Source of the DNA: VXRJ01 sp964636705
GTDB lineage: Bacteria; Acidobacteriota; Vicinamibacteria; Vicinamibacterales; UBA8438
Direction of reading: 5' to 3'
DNA length: 64,000 nt
NCBI GenBank assembly: GCA_964636705.1
Contig: CAZWUJ010000008.1
Location: forward strand, 1-64,000
Positions 25,092 through 33,868 of this stretch are shown piece by piece; positions within the stretch are counted from its first letter, which is position 1, and each line of letters starts with the position of its first letter. The position numbers were made by a program, and so were the translations under genes. The notes beneath the pieces are model-generated. The model had not been told where the DNA came from and ran no database searches. It was given only the letters and a program-made list of their open reading frames with translations.

Positions 25092-27074
25092 ATGGCCCGG
25101 CCGTCCGACCGGCGCCGCGGTCAGCCGGCGCGACGGCGAGGGCTCGCGTCGACGCCCGGCGCGGCGCCCCTGGTAGCGTTGCTCATCGGCAGTGCCATCC
25201 TGGGCGTGGCGATCGCCGTCACGCTGGATCCGATCGTCCCGGAGTCGGCGGTGGAGAACCGTCCGATCGCCGTGGCCGAGGATGGCTACGTTTCCTCGCA
25301 GGCCTGCCAGGCGTGCCATCCGTCGCAGTACGCGACCTGGTATGGGTCGTTTCACCGAACGATGACCCAGGTGGCGACGCCCGAGACGGTCCGGGCCGAT
25401 TTCGATGGCGTCGTGGTCGACGCGGTTCCGGGCCAGCCGATGCGTCTCGAGCGGCGCGGCGACGAGTTCTGGGCCGAGTTCGACGACCCCGGTTGGGAGG
25501 GGCCGCCCTCCGAGCGGCCGCGCGTCACCCGCCAGGTGGTGATGATCACGGGATCGCACCATCAGCACATCTATTGGTACGCCACCGGGCACGACCGGAC
25601 GCTCAACGTACTGCCGGGCGCGTACCTGCTGGACGAGGAGCAATGGACCCCCCGGAGCGCCCTGGTCCTGTCGCCACCCAACCAGGGCGTGGCGACACTC
25701 GACGGCCACTGGAACGCCATCTGCATCGCGTGCCACACGACCCACGGCAAGACGCAGTTCGATACGCCGTACCTCTCCGAACCGATAGCGGATCAGGCGG
25801 TAGACACCACGGTAGCGGAGTTCGGCATCGCCTGCGAGGCGTGCCACGGCCCGGGCGAAGACCACGTTGCCGCCAACCGGAATCCGGCTCGGCGTTACGC
25901 GCTGCACGCCAACGACGCGGCGGATCCCACAATCGTCGAGCCGACCCGCCTCGACCCGCAGCGTTCGTCGCAGGTCTGCGGCCAGTGCCACAGCATCTGG
26001 GAGTTCCGCGGCCCAGCGGACGAGCGGATCGCCAACGCCGGCGGTCTGCCGTACCGGCCGGGCGACAACCTGACGGATACCCGCTTCGTTGCGCAACCGA
26101 CCGCCAACCTGCAGTCGCCCGACATGCAGGCCCTGCTCGCCGTCGATCCGGATTTCGTCCGGGGTTCGTTCTGGCCCGACGGCCTGGTTCGGGTGTCCGG
26201 GCGGGAGTACAACGGCCTGATCGATTCACCCTGCTATGTCAACGCCGACACGCCGGAGCGGACGCTGAGCTGTTTCTCCTGCCACGCGATGCATCAGACG
26301 CCCGAGGATCCGCGGCCCCTGGCCGAATGGGCGGACACGCACCAGGTGTCGGCCGGCATGGACGGGGACGCCGCGTGCACTCAGTGCCATGAGCCGATCG
26401 CGGCCGACGTTGCCGCGCATACCAACCATGCACCGGAGTCCGCCGGCAGCCGCTGCTACAACTGCCACATGCCGTACACGTCCTACGGCCTGATGCGCGC
26501 CATCCGGAGCCATACGGTCGGCAGCCCGTCGGTACGCGAGACCGTGGAAGTGGGTCGGCCGAACGCCTGCAACCTCTGCCATCTCGACCGGACTCTCGCG
26601 TGGAGCGCCAGCGCGCTGGACGAGTGGTACGGACAGGAGCCGCCGGAGCTGGAAGACGACGAGCAACGTGTCGCGGCGTCGATCCTGTGGTTGCTCCGCG
26701 GCGACGCCGGCCAGCGTGCCCTTGCCGCCTGGAGCTACGGCTGGGAACCGGCCCAGACCGCCTCCGGCACGAGCTGGATGGTCCCCTACCTGGGCGAGCT
26801 GCTGGGCGACCCGTACGACACCGTACGCTACATCGCCGCCCGCTCGCTCCGGACGCTGCCCGGATACGCCGGGTTCGACTACGACTTTACGGGCGACCGC
26901 GACGCCCGCATCGCCGCCGCCGTCCGCGTCCTGACCGACTGGCGCGAGAGCACCCGGTCGCGCGAGCGTCGCGACCCGGCGTTGCTCTTCGGTCTCGATG
27001 GCTCACTGGACACGGCGACCATGCGCCGCCTCTTCGACCAGCGGGATACCCGACCACTCTTCCTGCGGGAATAG
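25092..27074 (+). CDS. Membrane-anchored octahaem cytochrome c
   Basis: 660-residue multihaem protein. A transmembrane anchor at about residues 25-45 is followed by eight CXXCH motifs: CQACH (about residue 72), CIACH, CEACH, CGQCH, CFSCH, CTQCH, CYNCH and CNLCH. The C-terminal 150 residues lack haem motifs and look helical and HEAT-like. The protein resembles cytochrome c554-type or nitrite-reductase-like multihaem families, but no catalytic Lys-haem (CXXCK) is seen, so electron transfer is the safest call. It ends 17 bases before a small membrane-protein gene, a possible partner. GGAGGAG lies upstream of the start. Confidence 0.88.
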   Translation: MARPSDRRRGQPARRRGLASTPGAAPLVALLIGSAILGVAIAVTLDPIVPESAVENRPIAVAEDGYVSSQACQACHPSQYATWYGSFHRTMTQVATPETVRADFDGVVVDAVPGQPMRLERRGDEFWAEFDDPGWEGPPSERPRVTRQVVMITGSHHQHIYWYATGHDRTLNVLPGAYLLDEEQWTPRSALVLSPPNQGVATLDGHWNAICIACHTTHGKTQFDTPYLSEPIADQAVDTTVAEFGIACEACHGPGEDHVAANRNPARRYALHANDAADPTIVEPTRLDPQRSSQVCGQCHSIWEFRGPADERIANAGGLPYRPGDNLTDTRFVAQPTANLQSPDMQALLAVDPDFVRGSFWPDGLVRVSGREYNGLIDSPCYVNADTPERTLSCFSCHAMHQTPEDPRPLAEWADTHQVSAGMDGDAACTQCHEPIAADVAAHTNHAPESAGSRCYNCHMPYTSYGLMRAIRSHTVGSPSVRETVEVGRPNACNLCHLDRTLAWSASALDEWYGQEPPELEDDEQRVAASILWLLRGDAGQRALAAWSYGWEPAQTASGTSWMVPYLGELLGDPYDTVRYIAARSLRTLPGYAGFDYDFTGDRDARIAAAVRVLTDWRESTRSRERRDPALLFGLDGSLDTATMRRLFDQRDTRPLFLRE

Positions 27075-27091
27075 ATGCACGGAGACGCGCC

Positions 27092-27556
27092 GTGACCGCC
27101 GCCCCCTCCGCAGTCCGGCCGGACTACGTCCGCCGCCATCTCCGGTTCGGCTTCTGGGCGCTCGCCCTGTTCCTCACCCTCGGCGCGACGCTCGAAGCCT
27201 TTCACGGCTTCAAGGTGGGCTTCTATCTCGACGTCTCGAACGAGACTCGGCGGCTGATGTGGACACTCGCCCACGCACACGGCGCGCTACTTGGCGTGAT
27301 CAACGTCGTGGTGGGAGTCGCGTGGCGAGCCGCGCCCGAGCTGACCGAAAGCCGTCGGGGGGCCAGCCTGGCGTCGAAGATGTTGATGGCGGCGACGGTG
27401 CTGCTGCCGGCCGGCTTCTTCTCCGGCGGCGTCACGTTCTACAGCGGCGACCCGGGCATCGGCATCGCCCTGGTTCCGCCGGGAGCGGCCTGCCTGTTGA
27501 TCGCGGTGGTGCAGTTGGCGCGCGCGAGCGGAAGCGCAGGAAAGCAAAAAGGCTGA
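27092..27556 (+). CDS. Small membrane protein with about four transmembrane segments
   Basis: 154 residues from a GTG start with GGAG upstream. About four hydrophobic segments are visible: FGFWALALFLTLGATL, ALLGVINVVVGVAW, MLMAATVLLPAGFF and IALVPPGAACLLIAVVQLA. Histidines (HAHG, FHGF) are near the membrane faces. The close spacing after the octahaem cytochrome suggests a quinol-facing or anchoring partner, which is inference. The stop codon is embedded in the terminator hairpin stem. Confidence 0.7.
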   Translation: MTAAPSAVRPDYVRRHLRFGFWALALFLTLGATLEAFHGFKVGFYLDVSNETRRLMWTLAHAHGALLGVINVVVGVAWRAAPELTESRRGASLASKMLMAATVLLPAGFFSGGVTFYSGDPGIGIALVPPGAACLLIAVVQLARASGSAGKQKG

Positions 27557-27592
27557 GCGCACGCCGCGTGGTTTCAGGGCGTACGCTCAGCC
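27551..27592. terminator. Bidirectional terminator overlapping a stop codon
   Basis: Long stem with arms GGCTGAGCGCACGC (27551-27564) and GCGTACGCTCAGCC (27579-27592) and one mismatch. Read on the minus strand it is followed by TTTTTGCTTT, so it fits best as the terminator of the minus-strand gene ending at 27605. Its left arm contains the TGA stop of the plus-strand membrane-protein gene. Confidence 0.8.
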
Positions 27593-27604
27593 AGCGGTCC
27601 GAAA

Positions 27605-28654
27605 CTACCGGACGGTGATCGTGACGTCACCCGGCGTGAGGAACATGGCGTCCGACGCCCAGCCGCGAAGCGTATACTCGCCCGGCTCGTCGAAGGTCAC
27701 CGTCGCCTCGAACGTCGCTGACGTCCATCCGTCGCCATCGGTGTGGGTTGTGGGCGTGTCGGCGGACGTGGCGGCCGTCGCTACGCCATCCACTTCCGTC
27801 TCGCCCTCCTCCTCCGCGAACGCCCGCTGATAGCCGGACGGTTCGAAGTTGGCATCCGCCGGGCCGCGGTACACGACCCAGAGCAACGCCAGACCGTTGC
27901 GCGGCGGGCGCGGCCTCCGATACCAGCGAATGTTGTCGGGAACCCTGGGCAAGTCGTCGGGCGGTATCAGCGTCGGCAGGCGCGCCCGCGGCCGTCGTGG
28001 CGGCATCTGCTCCGGCAGCTCGTCGTCACTCAGCATGGCGGTCAGCGTGACCGCCTCGCCCACTCCCACCGTCATCGCGCTCGCGGAGACGTCTATCTCG
28101 GGCGGCTGGTTCGTGAACAATTGCTCGACCGGACGGCCGAAGCCGGTTCCCAGGTTGGAGGTGACGGTGTTCTCGTCGATCTCCCATTCCGGCTGCAACC
28201 AACCGTAGGCCTGCTGCTCACTGCCGTTGGCGGTCACGTTCCAGATGATGCCGTCCTCCGGGTTCGGTCCGGTGTCGGCCGGCATCGGAACCGTGAACTG
28301 GTAACGCTGCGTCCGCGGGTAGAAGTACGTCGGCTGCCCGCGGTCTTCGGCCCCCGGTGAGAAGTGATTCTCCGGACCGACGGGGATGGAGGGCCGCTCG
28401 CTGTAGTTGCGATTCAGGTAGCCGAAGTGGAACAGGTAGCTCCCGTCATCGTTACGGGTCCAGCCCTCGAAGATCGGCTGGATGTCCTGCCCGCCATCGA
28501 ACCGCTGCTGTGGCTGCGCGACGATCGGCACGTCACGCGGGTTGACCTGCGCCTCGGCGACGCCGATGGCTCCGCCGAAGACCAGAACGACGAGAACGAC
28601 GGAGGCCGCCGCCATACGGACGGCGGCCTCCTCGAAGTTGAGGTGCCTGATCAT
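27605..28654 (-). CDS. Secreted protein of unknown function, partner of the haem/copper protein
   Basis: 349-residue exported protein with a signal peptide about residues 1-36 (ending VAEA). No known family was recognised. It is rich in Trp, Tyr, Pro and acidic residues. A C-terminal region (VGVGEAVTLTAML...FDEPGEYTLRGWASD...DVTITV) reads like an immunoglobulin/PKD-type beta-sandwich. It starts six bases after the stop of the haem/copper gene and ends at the shared terminator, so the two form an operon and may work together at the cell surface. Confidence 0.75.
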   Translation of the reverse strand: MIRHLNFEEAAVRMAAASVVLVVLVFGGAIGVAEAQVNPRDVPIVAQPQQRFDGGQDIQPIFEGWTRNDDGSYLFHFGYLNRNYSERPSIPVGPENHFSPGAEDRGQPTYFYPRTQRYQFTVPMPADTGPNPEDGIIWNVTANGSEQQAYGWLQPEWEIDENTVTSNLGTGFGRPVEQLFTNQPPEIDVSASAMTVGVGEAVTLTAMLSDDELPEQMPPRRPRARLPTLIPPDDLPRVPDNIRWYRRPRPPRNGLALLWVVYRGPADANFEPSGYQRAFAEEEGETEVDGVATAATSADTPTTHTDGDGWTSATFEATVTFDEPGEYTLRGWASDAMFLTPGDVTITVR

Positions 28655-28660
28655 GACCGA

Positions 28661-29926
28661 CTAGTCGTTGTTGTTGTTTGCGCGCGCGTCGAGCTCCGCG
28701 GCGTACTCCTCTTCGGTCAGGTCATACCAGCTAATCCACCCGAAGGCCATCTCGTCGATGGTCCGGCTGCCGCCACCCGTCCAGTTCAACGCGTCCAGGT
28801 TGCCCCGATGGGCTTCGGTGTTGTCGTGGTAGCTGATGACGTGCAGCTTCGTCCCCGCCGGGTAAATCGGCTGCGCCTCGTCCGCGTAGTTGTAGACGAT
28901 GTGCCAGTTGAAGTCGAAGTTGACGCAACTCACCATCTCGGTCGATGCGTCGGGATAGATGAGCTCCAGACACTGGCGCTTGCCGAGGAAGTGCATGTGC
29001 GGCTGGAACCCGGTCAGCCGGCCCGGCAGGTACATCGTGGTGTACCCGTCATGCCGCGTGATCTGCCCCGCCGGGATGTCGAGCTCGCCCGCCTGGCCGA
29101 GCTGCCGCGAGTACAGGACCCGCTCCGGCTCCTCGCCCACCGGGTAGAGCACCATGCCGAGGTCGGTCCGGTCAACCACTTCCTCCCCGATGGAGTGGTA
29201 GTGGAAGCTGAAGCGCACGCGCGCATCCGCTTCCAGAACCTTGCCGGTGCCATCGGGATACACGTCGGCGTTCTTGCCGACCGCGTACTCGTTCAGGAAG
29301 AAGTCGTTCGAACTGTCATTGATGGGAGCGTCGGGATCCGTGACCGCGTACGTCAGTGCGTGGTGCACGACCCGCAGGTCGCCCGCCTTGGTCTGGATCG
29401 CCTTGATGTAACGATCCTGGGTGACGCCCGAGTCGACGATGTAGTCGCCCCACCAGTCGCCGGCCTCGGCCGGTACGGTGTGGGGCGGCGAGGTGACGAT
29501 CAGATCCGGCTCAATCGACCACGCCCCGAAGTCGGGCAGCACGGCCGGCGGTGGCGCATCGGCCGGATTCCCGCGCGGCGCGCCGTTGTCGACCCAGGCC
29601 GCAATCATGTCGATCTCCCGCTTCGAGAGCGAGCGATCGTCCTTGAAGTCCTGGATGCCGACGTTCGGGTCGACGTGCCAGGGCGGCATCTCGCGGGCCA
29701 CTACCTTGTTCCTGATGGACCGCGCCCAGGGACGCGTCTCCTGGTAGTTCATCAGAGACATCGGCGCCATGTTGTCCGGCCGGTGGCATACCTGACAGGA
29801 ACGCTGCAGAATCGGCTCGATGTCCTTGTGGAATGTGACGTCGTCCGACTGTGCGGACGCCACACCCGGAGCCGCCATCACGACTGCCGCCGCGACGGCA
29901 AGGAACACCAACGTGTACTTCTTCAT
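28661..29926 (-). CDS. Secreted haem-c / copper type II monooxygenase-like protein
   Basis: 421-residue exported protein, paralogue of the gene at 4131-6116 but without TPRs. Signal peptide about residues 1-24 (ending ASAQ), then CQVCH for one c-type haem in an N-terminal domain (FHKDIEPILQRSCQVCHRP). Two copper-site-like regions follow: RVVHHALTY and FHYHS, then QPHMHFLGK and later KLHVISYHD. These recall the N- and C-terminal copper domains of ascorbate-dependent type II monooxygenases. The substrate is unknown. The start was chosen for GGAGGTG upstream; upstream reading to 29968 is unsupported. Operon with the 27605-28654 gene. Confidence 0.82.
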   Translation of the reverse strand: MKKYTLVFLAVAAAVVMAAPGVASAQSDDVTFHKDIEPILQRSCQVCHRPDNMAPMSLMNYQETRPWARSIRNKVVAREMPPWHVDPNVGIQDFKDDRSLSKREIDMIAAWVDNGAPRGNPADAPPPAVLPDFGAWSIEPDLIVTSPPHTVPAEAGDWWGDYIVDSGVTQDRYIKAIQTKAGDLRVVHHALTYAVTDPDAPINDSSNDFFLNEYAVGKNADVYPDGTGKVLEADARVRFSFHYHSIGEEVVDRTDLGMVLYPVGEEPERVLYSRQLGQAGELDIPAGQITRHDGYTTMYLPGRLTGFQPHMHFLGKRQCLELIYPDASTEMVSCVNFDFNWHIVYNYADEAQPIYPAGTKLHVISYHDNTEAHRGNLDALNWTGGGSRTIDEMAFGWISWYDLTEEEYAAELDARANNNND

Positions 29927-30078
29927 CTCGGCACCTCCACGAGCGGAAAGTGGCGGTAGAAAGTACACGCCTGTCCGCCCGAAAAGAAAACTGGAGAATT
30001 CTAGCGCGGTCGTCCCGGCAAGATCAACAACTCATCCGCGGACCATTCCCCGGAGAAATCCCTCCCTCCGTCCGTATA
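29927..30078. promoter_or_regulatory. Divergent promoter region
   Basis: 152 bases between the divergent haem/copper and blue-copper genes, with an A-rich stretch near 29985. A perfect TATAAT at 30075-30080 overlaps the first possible ATG of the blue-copper gene. If that box is a real -10 element, translation must start further in, for example at the GTG at 30088. Confidence 0.5.
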
Positions 30079-30753
30079 ATGTGCCGCGTGAGTCTTCGCT
30101 CGAAGCCGGCGGCCATTCTCGCCGTCGCGGGTCTGGCCGCTTCCTGCGCGGCGGCGTGCCGGGATGTTCCCGCGGATCCCGCCGCCTCGGCCGAGGCGGC
30201 CTCCGACGTCGCGCCGGCGCCCGCCCCCGGCGACGGGCTGTCGGTTACCGGCACGGCGCCCGTCTCGCCCGACGGCTCGCTCACCGTGGTGATCCTCGAG
30301 CCGGCAGGCGACGTGACGCTCGAGCCGCCGCAGACCCCTGCCCGGATGGATCAGATCAGCATGGAGTTCCTGCCGCCGGTGGTGCTCGCGACAGTGGGAC
30401 AACCGGTCCACTTCGTCAACAGCGAGGACATTCTGCACAACGTGCGGGTCTTCAACATCGACACCAAGGAGACCGCCTTCAACATCTCCACGCCGATCGG
30501 CGGCACCTACGAGCATTTCTTCGACGCTGCCGGCACGTACCGCGTCGCCTGCGACATTCACCCCCAGATGGGCGCCAGCGTCGTCGTCTCGACGTCCCCC
30601 TACGCGGCGGTCGCCGACCGGGAAGGCGCCTTCTCGCTCGACAACGTGGCGCCAGGAGCGTATACCGCCCTCGTGCAGGCGGGAGCGGAACGATCGCGCC
30701 ACGCCGTGATGATTGGCGACGGCGCAACCACCCTTTCGCTGGGCGGCGACTGA
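30079..30753 (+). CDS. Plastocyanin-like blue-copper protein with C-terminal CnaB-like segment
   Basis: About 224 residues; start at the ATG at 30079 or the GTG at 30088. N-terminal lipoprotein-like leader (AASCAAAC), then an Ala/Pro linker and a cupredoxin domain. The type I copper ligands are His in ILHNVRVFN, Cys and His in VACDIHPQM, and the adjacent Met. The C-terminal segment VADREGAFSLDNVAPGAYTALV looks like a carboxypeptidase-regulatory/CnaB strand pair fused after the copper site. Probably a periplasmic or surface electron carrier; it may serve the many PQQ and haem proteins of this region. Confidence 0.82.
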   Translation: MCRVSLRSKPAAILAVAGLAASCAAACRDVPADPAASAEAASDVAPAPAPGDGLSVTGTAPVSPDGSLTVVILEPAGDVTLEPPQTPARMDQISMEFLPPVVLATVGQPVHFVNSEDILHNVRVFNIDTKETAFNISTPIGGTYEHFFDAAGTYRVACDIHPQMGASVVVSTSPYAAVADREGAFSLDNVAPGAYTALVQAGAERSRHAVMIGDGATTLSLGGD

Positions 30754-30839
30754 CGGCGGGCGCGGGGTACGGCGGTGGCGCCGGCCCGCCCGCGTTGCGG
30801 AAAATCACCGCGCCCGCCGGGCGCACCGGGAGAGCAACG

Positions 30840-31868
30840 ATGAGAACAGCCCAGGAGATCGCGGACCATGTCGGCGGCGTGCTGCATGGCGACGGCGCGG
30901 CGGAGATTCACTCCGTCGGCAGCCTCGAGCACGCTGGCGACGGAGATCTCGCTTACGCCGAGGGAAGGCACCTGGCCAAGATGTCGGAGACCGCCGCGGA
31001 GTGCATCCTGATCCCCGCGGGAAGCGAGCTCCCGGGCCGGACGGTGATAGTCGTCGACAAGCCGCGCGTGGCGTTCGCGCGGGCCGCCCAGTGGCTGCTG
31101 CCGCCGCCGGTGCCGCCCCGCGGCGTGCATCCGACGGCGGTCGTCTCCCCCGGCGCAGCGATCGGATCGGACGTGTCGATCGGCCCGTGGACGGTCATCG
31201 AGACGGGCGCGGAGATCGGCCGCGGCACGACGATCCTCGCAGGTGGCTACGTCGGCGCCGGAGCACGGATCGGCGAGGACGGCTTCCTCCATCCGCACGT
31301 CGTGGTCTATCCCGGCACGATTGTCGGCGACCGGGCGATCGTCCATGCTGGCGTCGTCATCGGCGCGGACGGGTTCGGCTTTGTCTTCGACGGCGCGCAG
31401 CAGGTCAAGGTGCCCCAACTGGGCGGGGTGCGGATCGGGGACGATGTCGAGCTGGGAGCCAACACGTGCATCGATCGGGGATCCCTGGACGACACGCGAA
31501 TAGCGGACGGCGTCAAGATCGACAACCTCTGCCAGGTGGCGCACAACGTCCGGATCGGTCCGCACGCGATCATCTCGTCGCAGACCGGCATCGCCGGCAG
31601 TTCCACCGTTGGCCGGGAGGCGATCATCGGCGGTCAGGTGGGAATCGCCGACTACTGCCGAATCGACGACCACGCGATCGTCGGCGCGCAGTGCGGCGTC
31701 CCGTCCCGCAAGCGCATCCCGGCCGGCCAGCCCTTCTGGGGGACGCCGGCCCGGCCTCTCAAGGACATCAAGACGCAGCAGGGCTATCTCGGCCGGCTGC
31801 CGAGAATCGCCGACGAGGTAAAGCGGCTGCGCGCCGAGCTGGACGCCCTCAAGGCGCGGCTCGATTGA
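30840..31868 (+). CDS. lpxD: UDP-3-O-acylglucosamine N-acyltransferase
   Basis: Third step of lipid A synthesis: transfers a 3-hydroxyacyl chain to UDP-3-O-acylglucosamine. The 342-residue protein has the N-terminal uridine-binding domain (AQEIADHVGGVLHGDG, CILIP) and a left-handed beta-helix of hexapeptide repeats with the hallmark GADGFGF and the catalytic-His segment CQVAHNVRIG. The C-terminal helix (KRLRAELDALKARL) is as expected. The ATG is at 30840 with GGGAGAG upstream. It confirms an LPS-type outer membrane. The 3' end overlaps the convergent waaF-like gene by 20 bases. Confidence 0.95.
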   Translation: MRTAQEIADHVGGVLHGDGAAEIHSVGSLEHAGDGDLAYAEGRHLAKMSETAAECILIPAGSELPGRTVIVVDKPRVAFARAAQWLLPPPVPPRGVHPTAVVSPGAAIGSDVSIGPWTVIETGAEIGRGTTILAGGYVGAGARIGEDGFLHPHVVVYPGTIVGDRAIVHAGVVIGADGFGFVFDGAQQVKVPQLGGVRIGDDVELGANTCIDRGSLDDTRIADGVKIDNLCQVAHNVRIGPHAIISSQTGIAGSSTVGREAIIGGQVGIADYCRIDDHAIVGAQCGVPSRKRIPAGQPFWGTPARPLKDIKTQQGYLGRLPRIADEVKRLRAELDALKARLD

Positions 31869-32928
31869 GCACCCGTTCCACGGCACGGATGACGGAGTCG
31901 GTCCCGATGGCGTCCAGGCAGGGAGGACGGCCGTCGCGGGTGGGAGGCGACGGACATTCCTCGAAGAAGCGCTCCCGGCACGGCGAGCAGTCGAAATCGG
32001 CGCTGATCGCCACGTGAGGGGCGCCGCCCGCCCCGCGCGGTCCGGTCCGGAACGGCCGGGACGATCCGTACAGGGTCACCGTCGGAATGCCTGCCGCGGC
32101 CGCCAGGTGCGCCGGACCGCTGTCGTTTCCCACGTAGAGCGCGCATCGTTCGAGCAGCGCGGCCAGCTCCGTCAGCGTCGCATCGCCCGCGAGGGCCACG
32201 CCGCGCGCCGCCGCCCAGCCATCCGGCGCCGCGAACGGCGGTCGCGCATGCAGGATGACGGGCCGACCGCCGCCCGCCCCCGGAGCCGCCGCCAGGTGTT
32301 CCGCCAGCACCAGGTAGCGATCCGATGACCACGCGCGCGGCGCCTTGGCGGCGGCCGGATTGACGAACACCGGCCGGCAACCGTCCGGCCAGCCCATCCC
32401 CCGGACGAGCCGCGATGCGTACGCACGGTCGCCCGCGGTGAACGCCAGGGGCGGGACGAAATCTTCCCCTCCCCTCCCCCATCCATCCGCCGGCCCGTCG
32501 AGGCAACCCACGAGGTCGCGGTACTCGTCGCCGCGATGCGCGTCCGGACGGGGTCGGACAGCGTCGGTCAGCAACGATCCCCGGCCATCGGTGTCATGGC
32601 CGATGCGCCGTCCGACGCCCGCCAGGCGAGCCACCAGCGCCGCTTCGAACGAGGGCGCCATCAGCACCATGGCGTCCGGCGCGAACGCCCGCACCGCGCG
32701 CGCCGCCCGCCGGACGGCAAGCGCGCCCGCCAACCCGCCGCCGGGTGGCGCGGGATCGATCCGTTGGAACAGACCCAGCCGCTCGACCAGGGCCAGATGC
32801 CCTTCCCGCGCCATTCCGTGGAGCGCGGCGTCCGGCCAGCGCGCGCGGATCGCATGCAGCGCCGGCCGCGCGAGCATGATGTCTCCCACCCAGTTCGGCA
32901 GGCGCACGGCAAGACGATCCAGCGACAC
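31849..32928 (-). CDS. waaF: ADP-heptose:LPS heptosyltransferase II-like (GT9)
   Basis: Glycosyltransferase family 9 enzyme adding heptose to the LPS inner core, or a close relative. 359 residues from a GTG start. Hallmarks: VRLPNWVGDIML near the N-terminus, ARPALHAIRARWP, VGNDSGPAHLAAA in the donor-binding half, and a C-terminal Cys cluster (DCSPC, ECPSPP, PPCLDAI) as in WaaF. Genes for heptose activation are not in this window, so the exact sugar is inferred. Only 18 bases separate it from the divergent ABC ATPase gene. Confidence 0.8.
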   Translation of the reverse strand: MSLDRLAVRLPNWVGDIMLARPALHAIRARWPDAALHGMAREGHLALVERLGLFQRIDPAPPGGGLAGALAVRRAARAVRAFAPDAMVLMAPSFEAALVARLAGVGRRIGHDTDGRGSLLTDAVRPRPDAHRGDEYRDLVGCLDGPADGWGRGGEDFVPPLAFTAGDRAYASRLVRGMGWPDGCRPVFVNPAAAKAPRAWSSDRYLVLAEHLAAAPGAGGGRPVILHARPPFAAPDGWAAARGVALAGDATLTELAALLERCALYVGNDSGPAHLAAAAGIPTVTLYGSSRPFRTGPRGAGGAPHVAISADFDCSPCRERFFEECPSPPTRDGRPPCLDAIGTDSVIRAVERVLNRAAP

Positions 32929-32946
32929 GGCCTATAGTCTCACGTC

Positions 32947-33798
32947 ATGCAGCCCTCGATGGAGCAAGTCCGGGCGTCGGGCGCACCGCCGGAGACATCC
33001 GCGGTCCTGCGCCTCGCCGGCGTCTCGCTCGTCCGCGACGGGCGGACCATCCTCGACCGGATCGACTGGGAGGTCGACCCGGGCGAGCGCTGGGTCGTAC
33101 TGGGCCCGAACGGCTCCGGCAAGACGTCGCTGTGCCGTATCGCCAGCCTGCATCTCCACCCGTCACGGGGAACCGTGGATGTGCTGGGCGAGCGGTTCGG
33201 GCGCGTCGACGCGCGGGCGCTGCGGGCCCGCATCGGCATGACGAGCCAGGCGCTGGCGGATCAGATGCGGCCGGGACTCACCGCCACGGATATTGTCCTT
33301 ACCGGCCGGCACGCGGCGCTCGCCCCCTGGTGGCATCGCTACGACGAGGCGGACCGGACGCGCGCGCGGGCGCTGCTGTCCAGGTTCGGTTGCGGCGCGC
33401 TCGCCGCCTCACGTTACGCGACGCTTTCAGCCGGCGAACGGCAACGCGTTCTGCTCGCGCGCGCTCTGATGGCCGAGCCGGCGCTGCTGGTGCTGGACGA
33501 GCCGACGGCGGGGCTCGATCTGACCGGCCGCGAACAACTCGTCTCGATGTTGGCCGACGTTGCCGCGGATCGCGGACCGAAGGCCATCGTACTCGTCACC
33601 CACCATGTCGATGAGATCCCGCCCGGCTTCACGCACGCGCTGATCCTCTCGGAAGGACGGATCGTCGCCGCCGGCCCGGCCGGCGACACGCTGACGGCCG
33701 ATACGCTGTCGCGGGGCTTCGGGCTGCCGCTCGCCCTCGAACGGCACGGCGGCCGGTGGTTCGCCTGGGGCGCGGCGGGCGCGCCGAGCGCGTCCTGA
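32947..33798 (+). CDS. ABC transporter ATP-binding protein
   Basis: 283-residue nucleotide-binding subunit. Walker A GPNGSGKT at residues 53-60, signature LSAGERQR, Walker B LLVLDEP and H-loop VTHH. No membrane subunit is adjacent, so the transported substrate is unknown. It resembles stand-alone NBDs of the YlmA type. ATGs at 32947 and 32959 are both possible starts. The 18-base gap to the divergent waaF-like gene contains TATAGT, which could be a shared or overlapping -10 box. Confidence 0.85.
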   Translation: MQPSMEQVRASGAPPETSAVLRLAGVSLVRDGRTILDRIDWEVDPGERWVVLGPNGSGKTSLCRIASLHLHPSRGTVDVLGERFGRVDARALRARIGMTSQALADQMRPGLTATDIVLTGRHAALAPWWHRYDEADRTRARALLSRFGCGALAASRYATLSAGERQRVLLARALMAEPALLVLDEPTAGLDLTGREQLVSMLADVAADRGPKAIVLVTHHVDEIPPGFTHALILSEGRIVAAGPAGDTLTADTLSRGFGLPLALERHGGRWFAWGAAGAPSAS

Positions 33799-33806
33799 CG
33801 GCGAGA

Positions 33807-33832
33807 CGGCGAGACGCCGCTGCGGCTCGCCG
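33807..33832. terminator. Possible hairpin after the ABC ATPase gene
   Basis: Seven-base arms CGGCGAG (33807-33813) and CTCGCCG (33826-33832) nine bases after the ABC ATPase stop and before the convergent ligase stop. No T-tract follows, so termination is uncertain. Confidence 0.3.
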
Positions 33833-33868
33833 GCCGGGCGGCCCCGCGCGGTTGGACGGCGCACGCCC

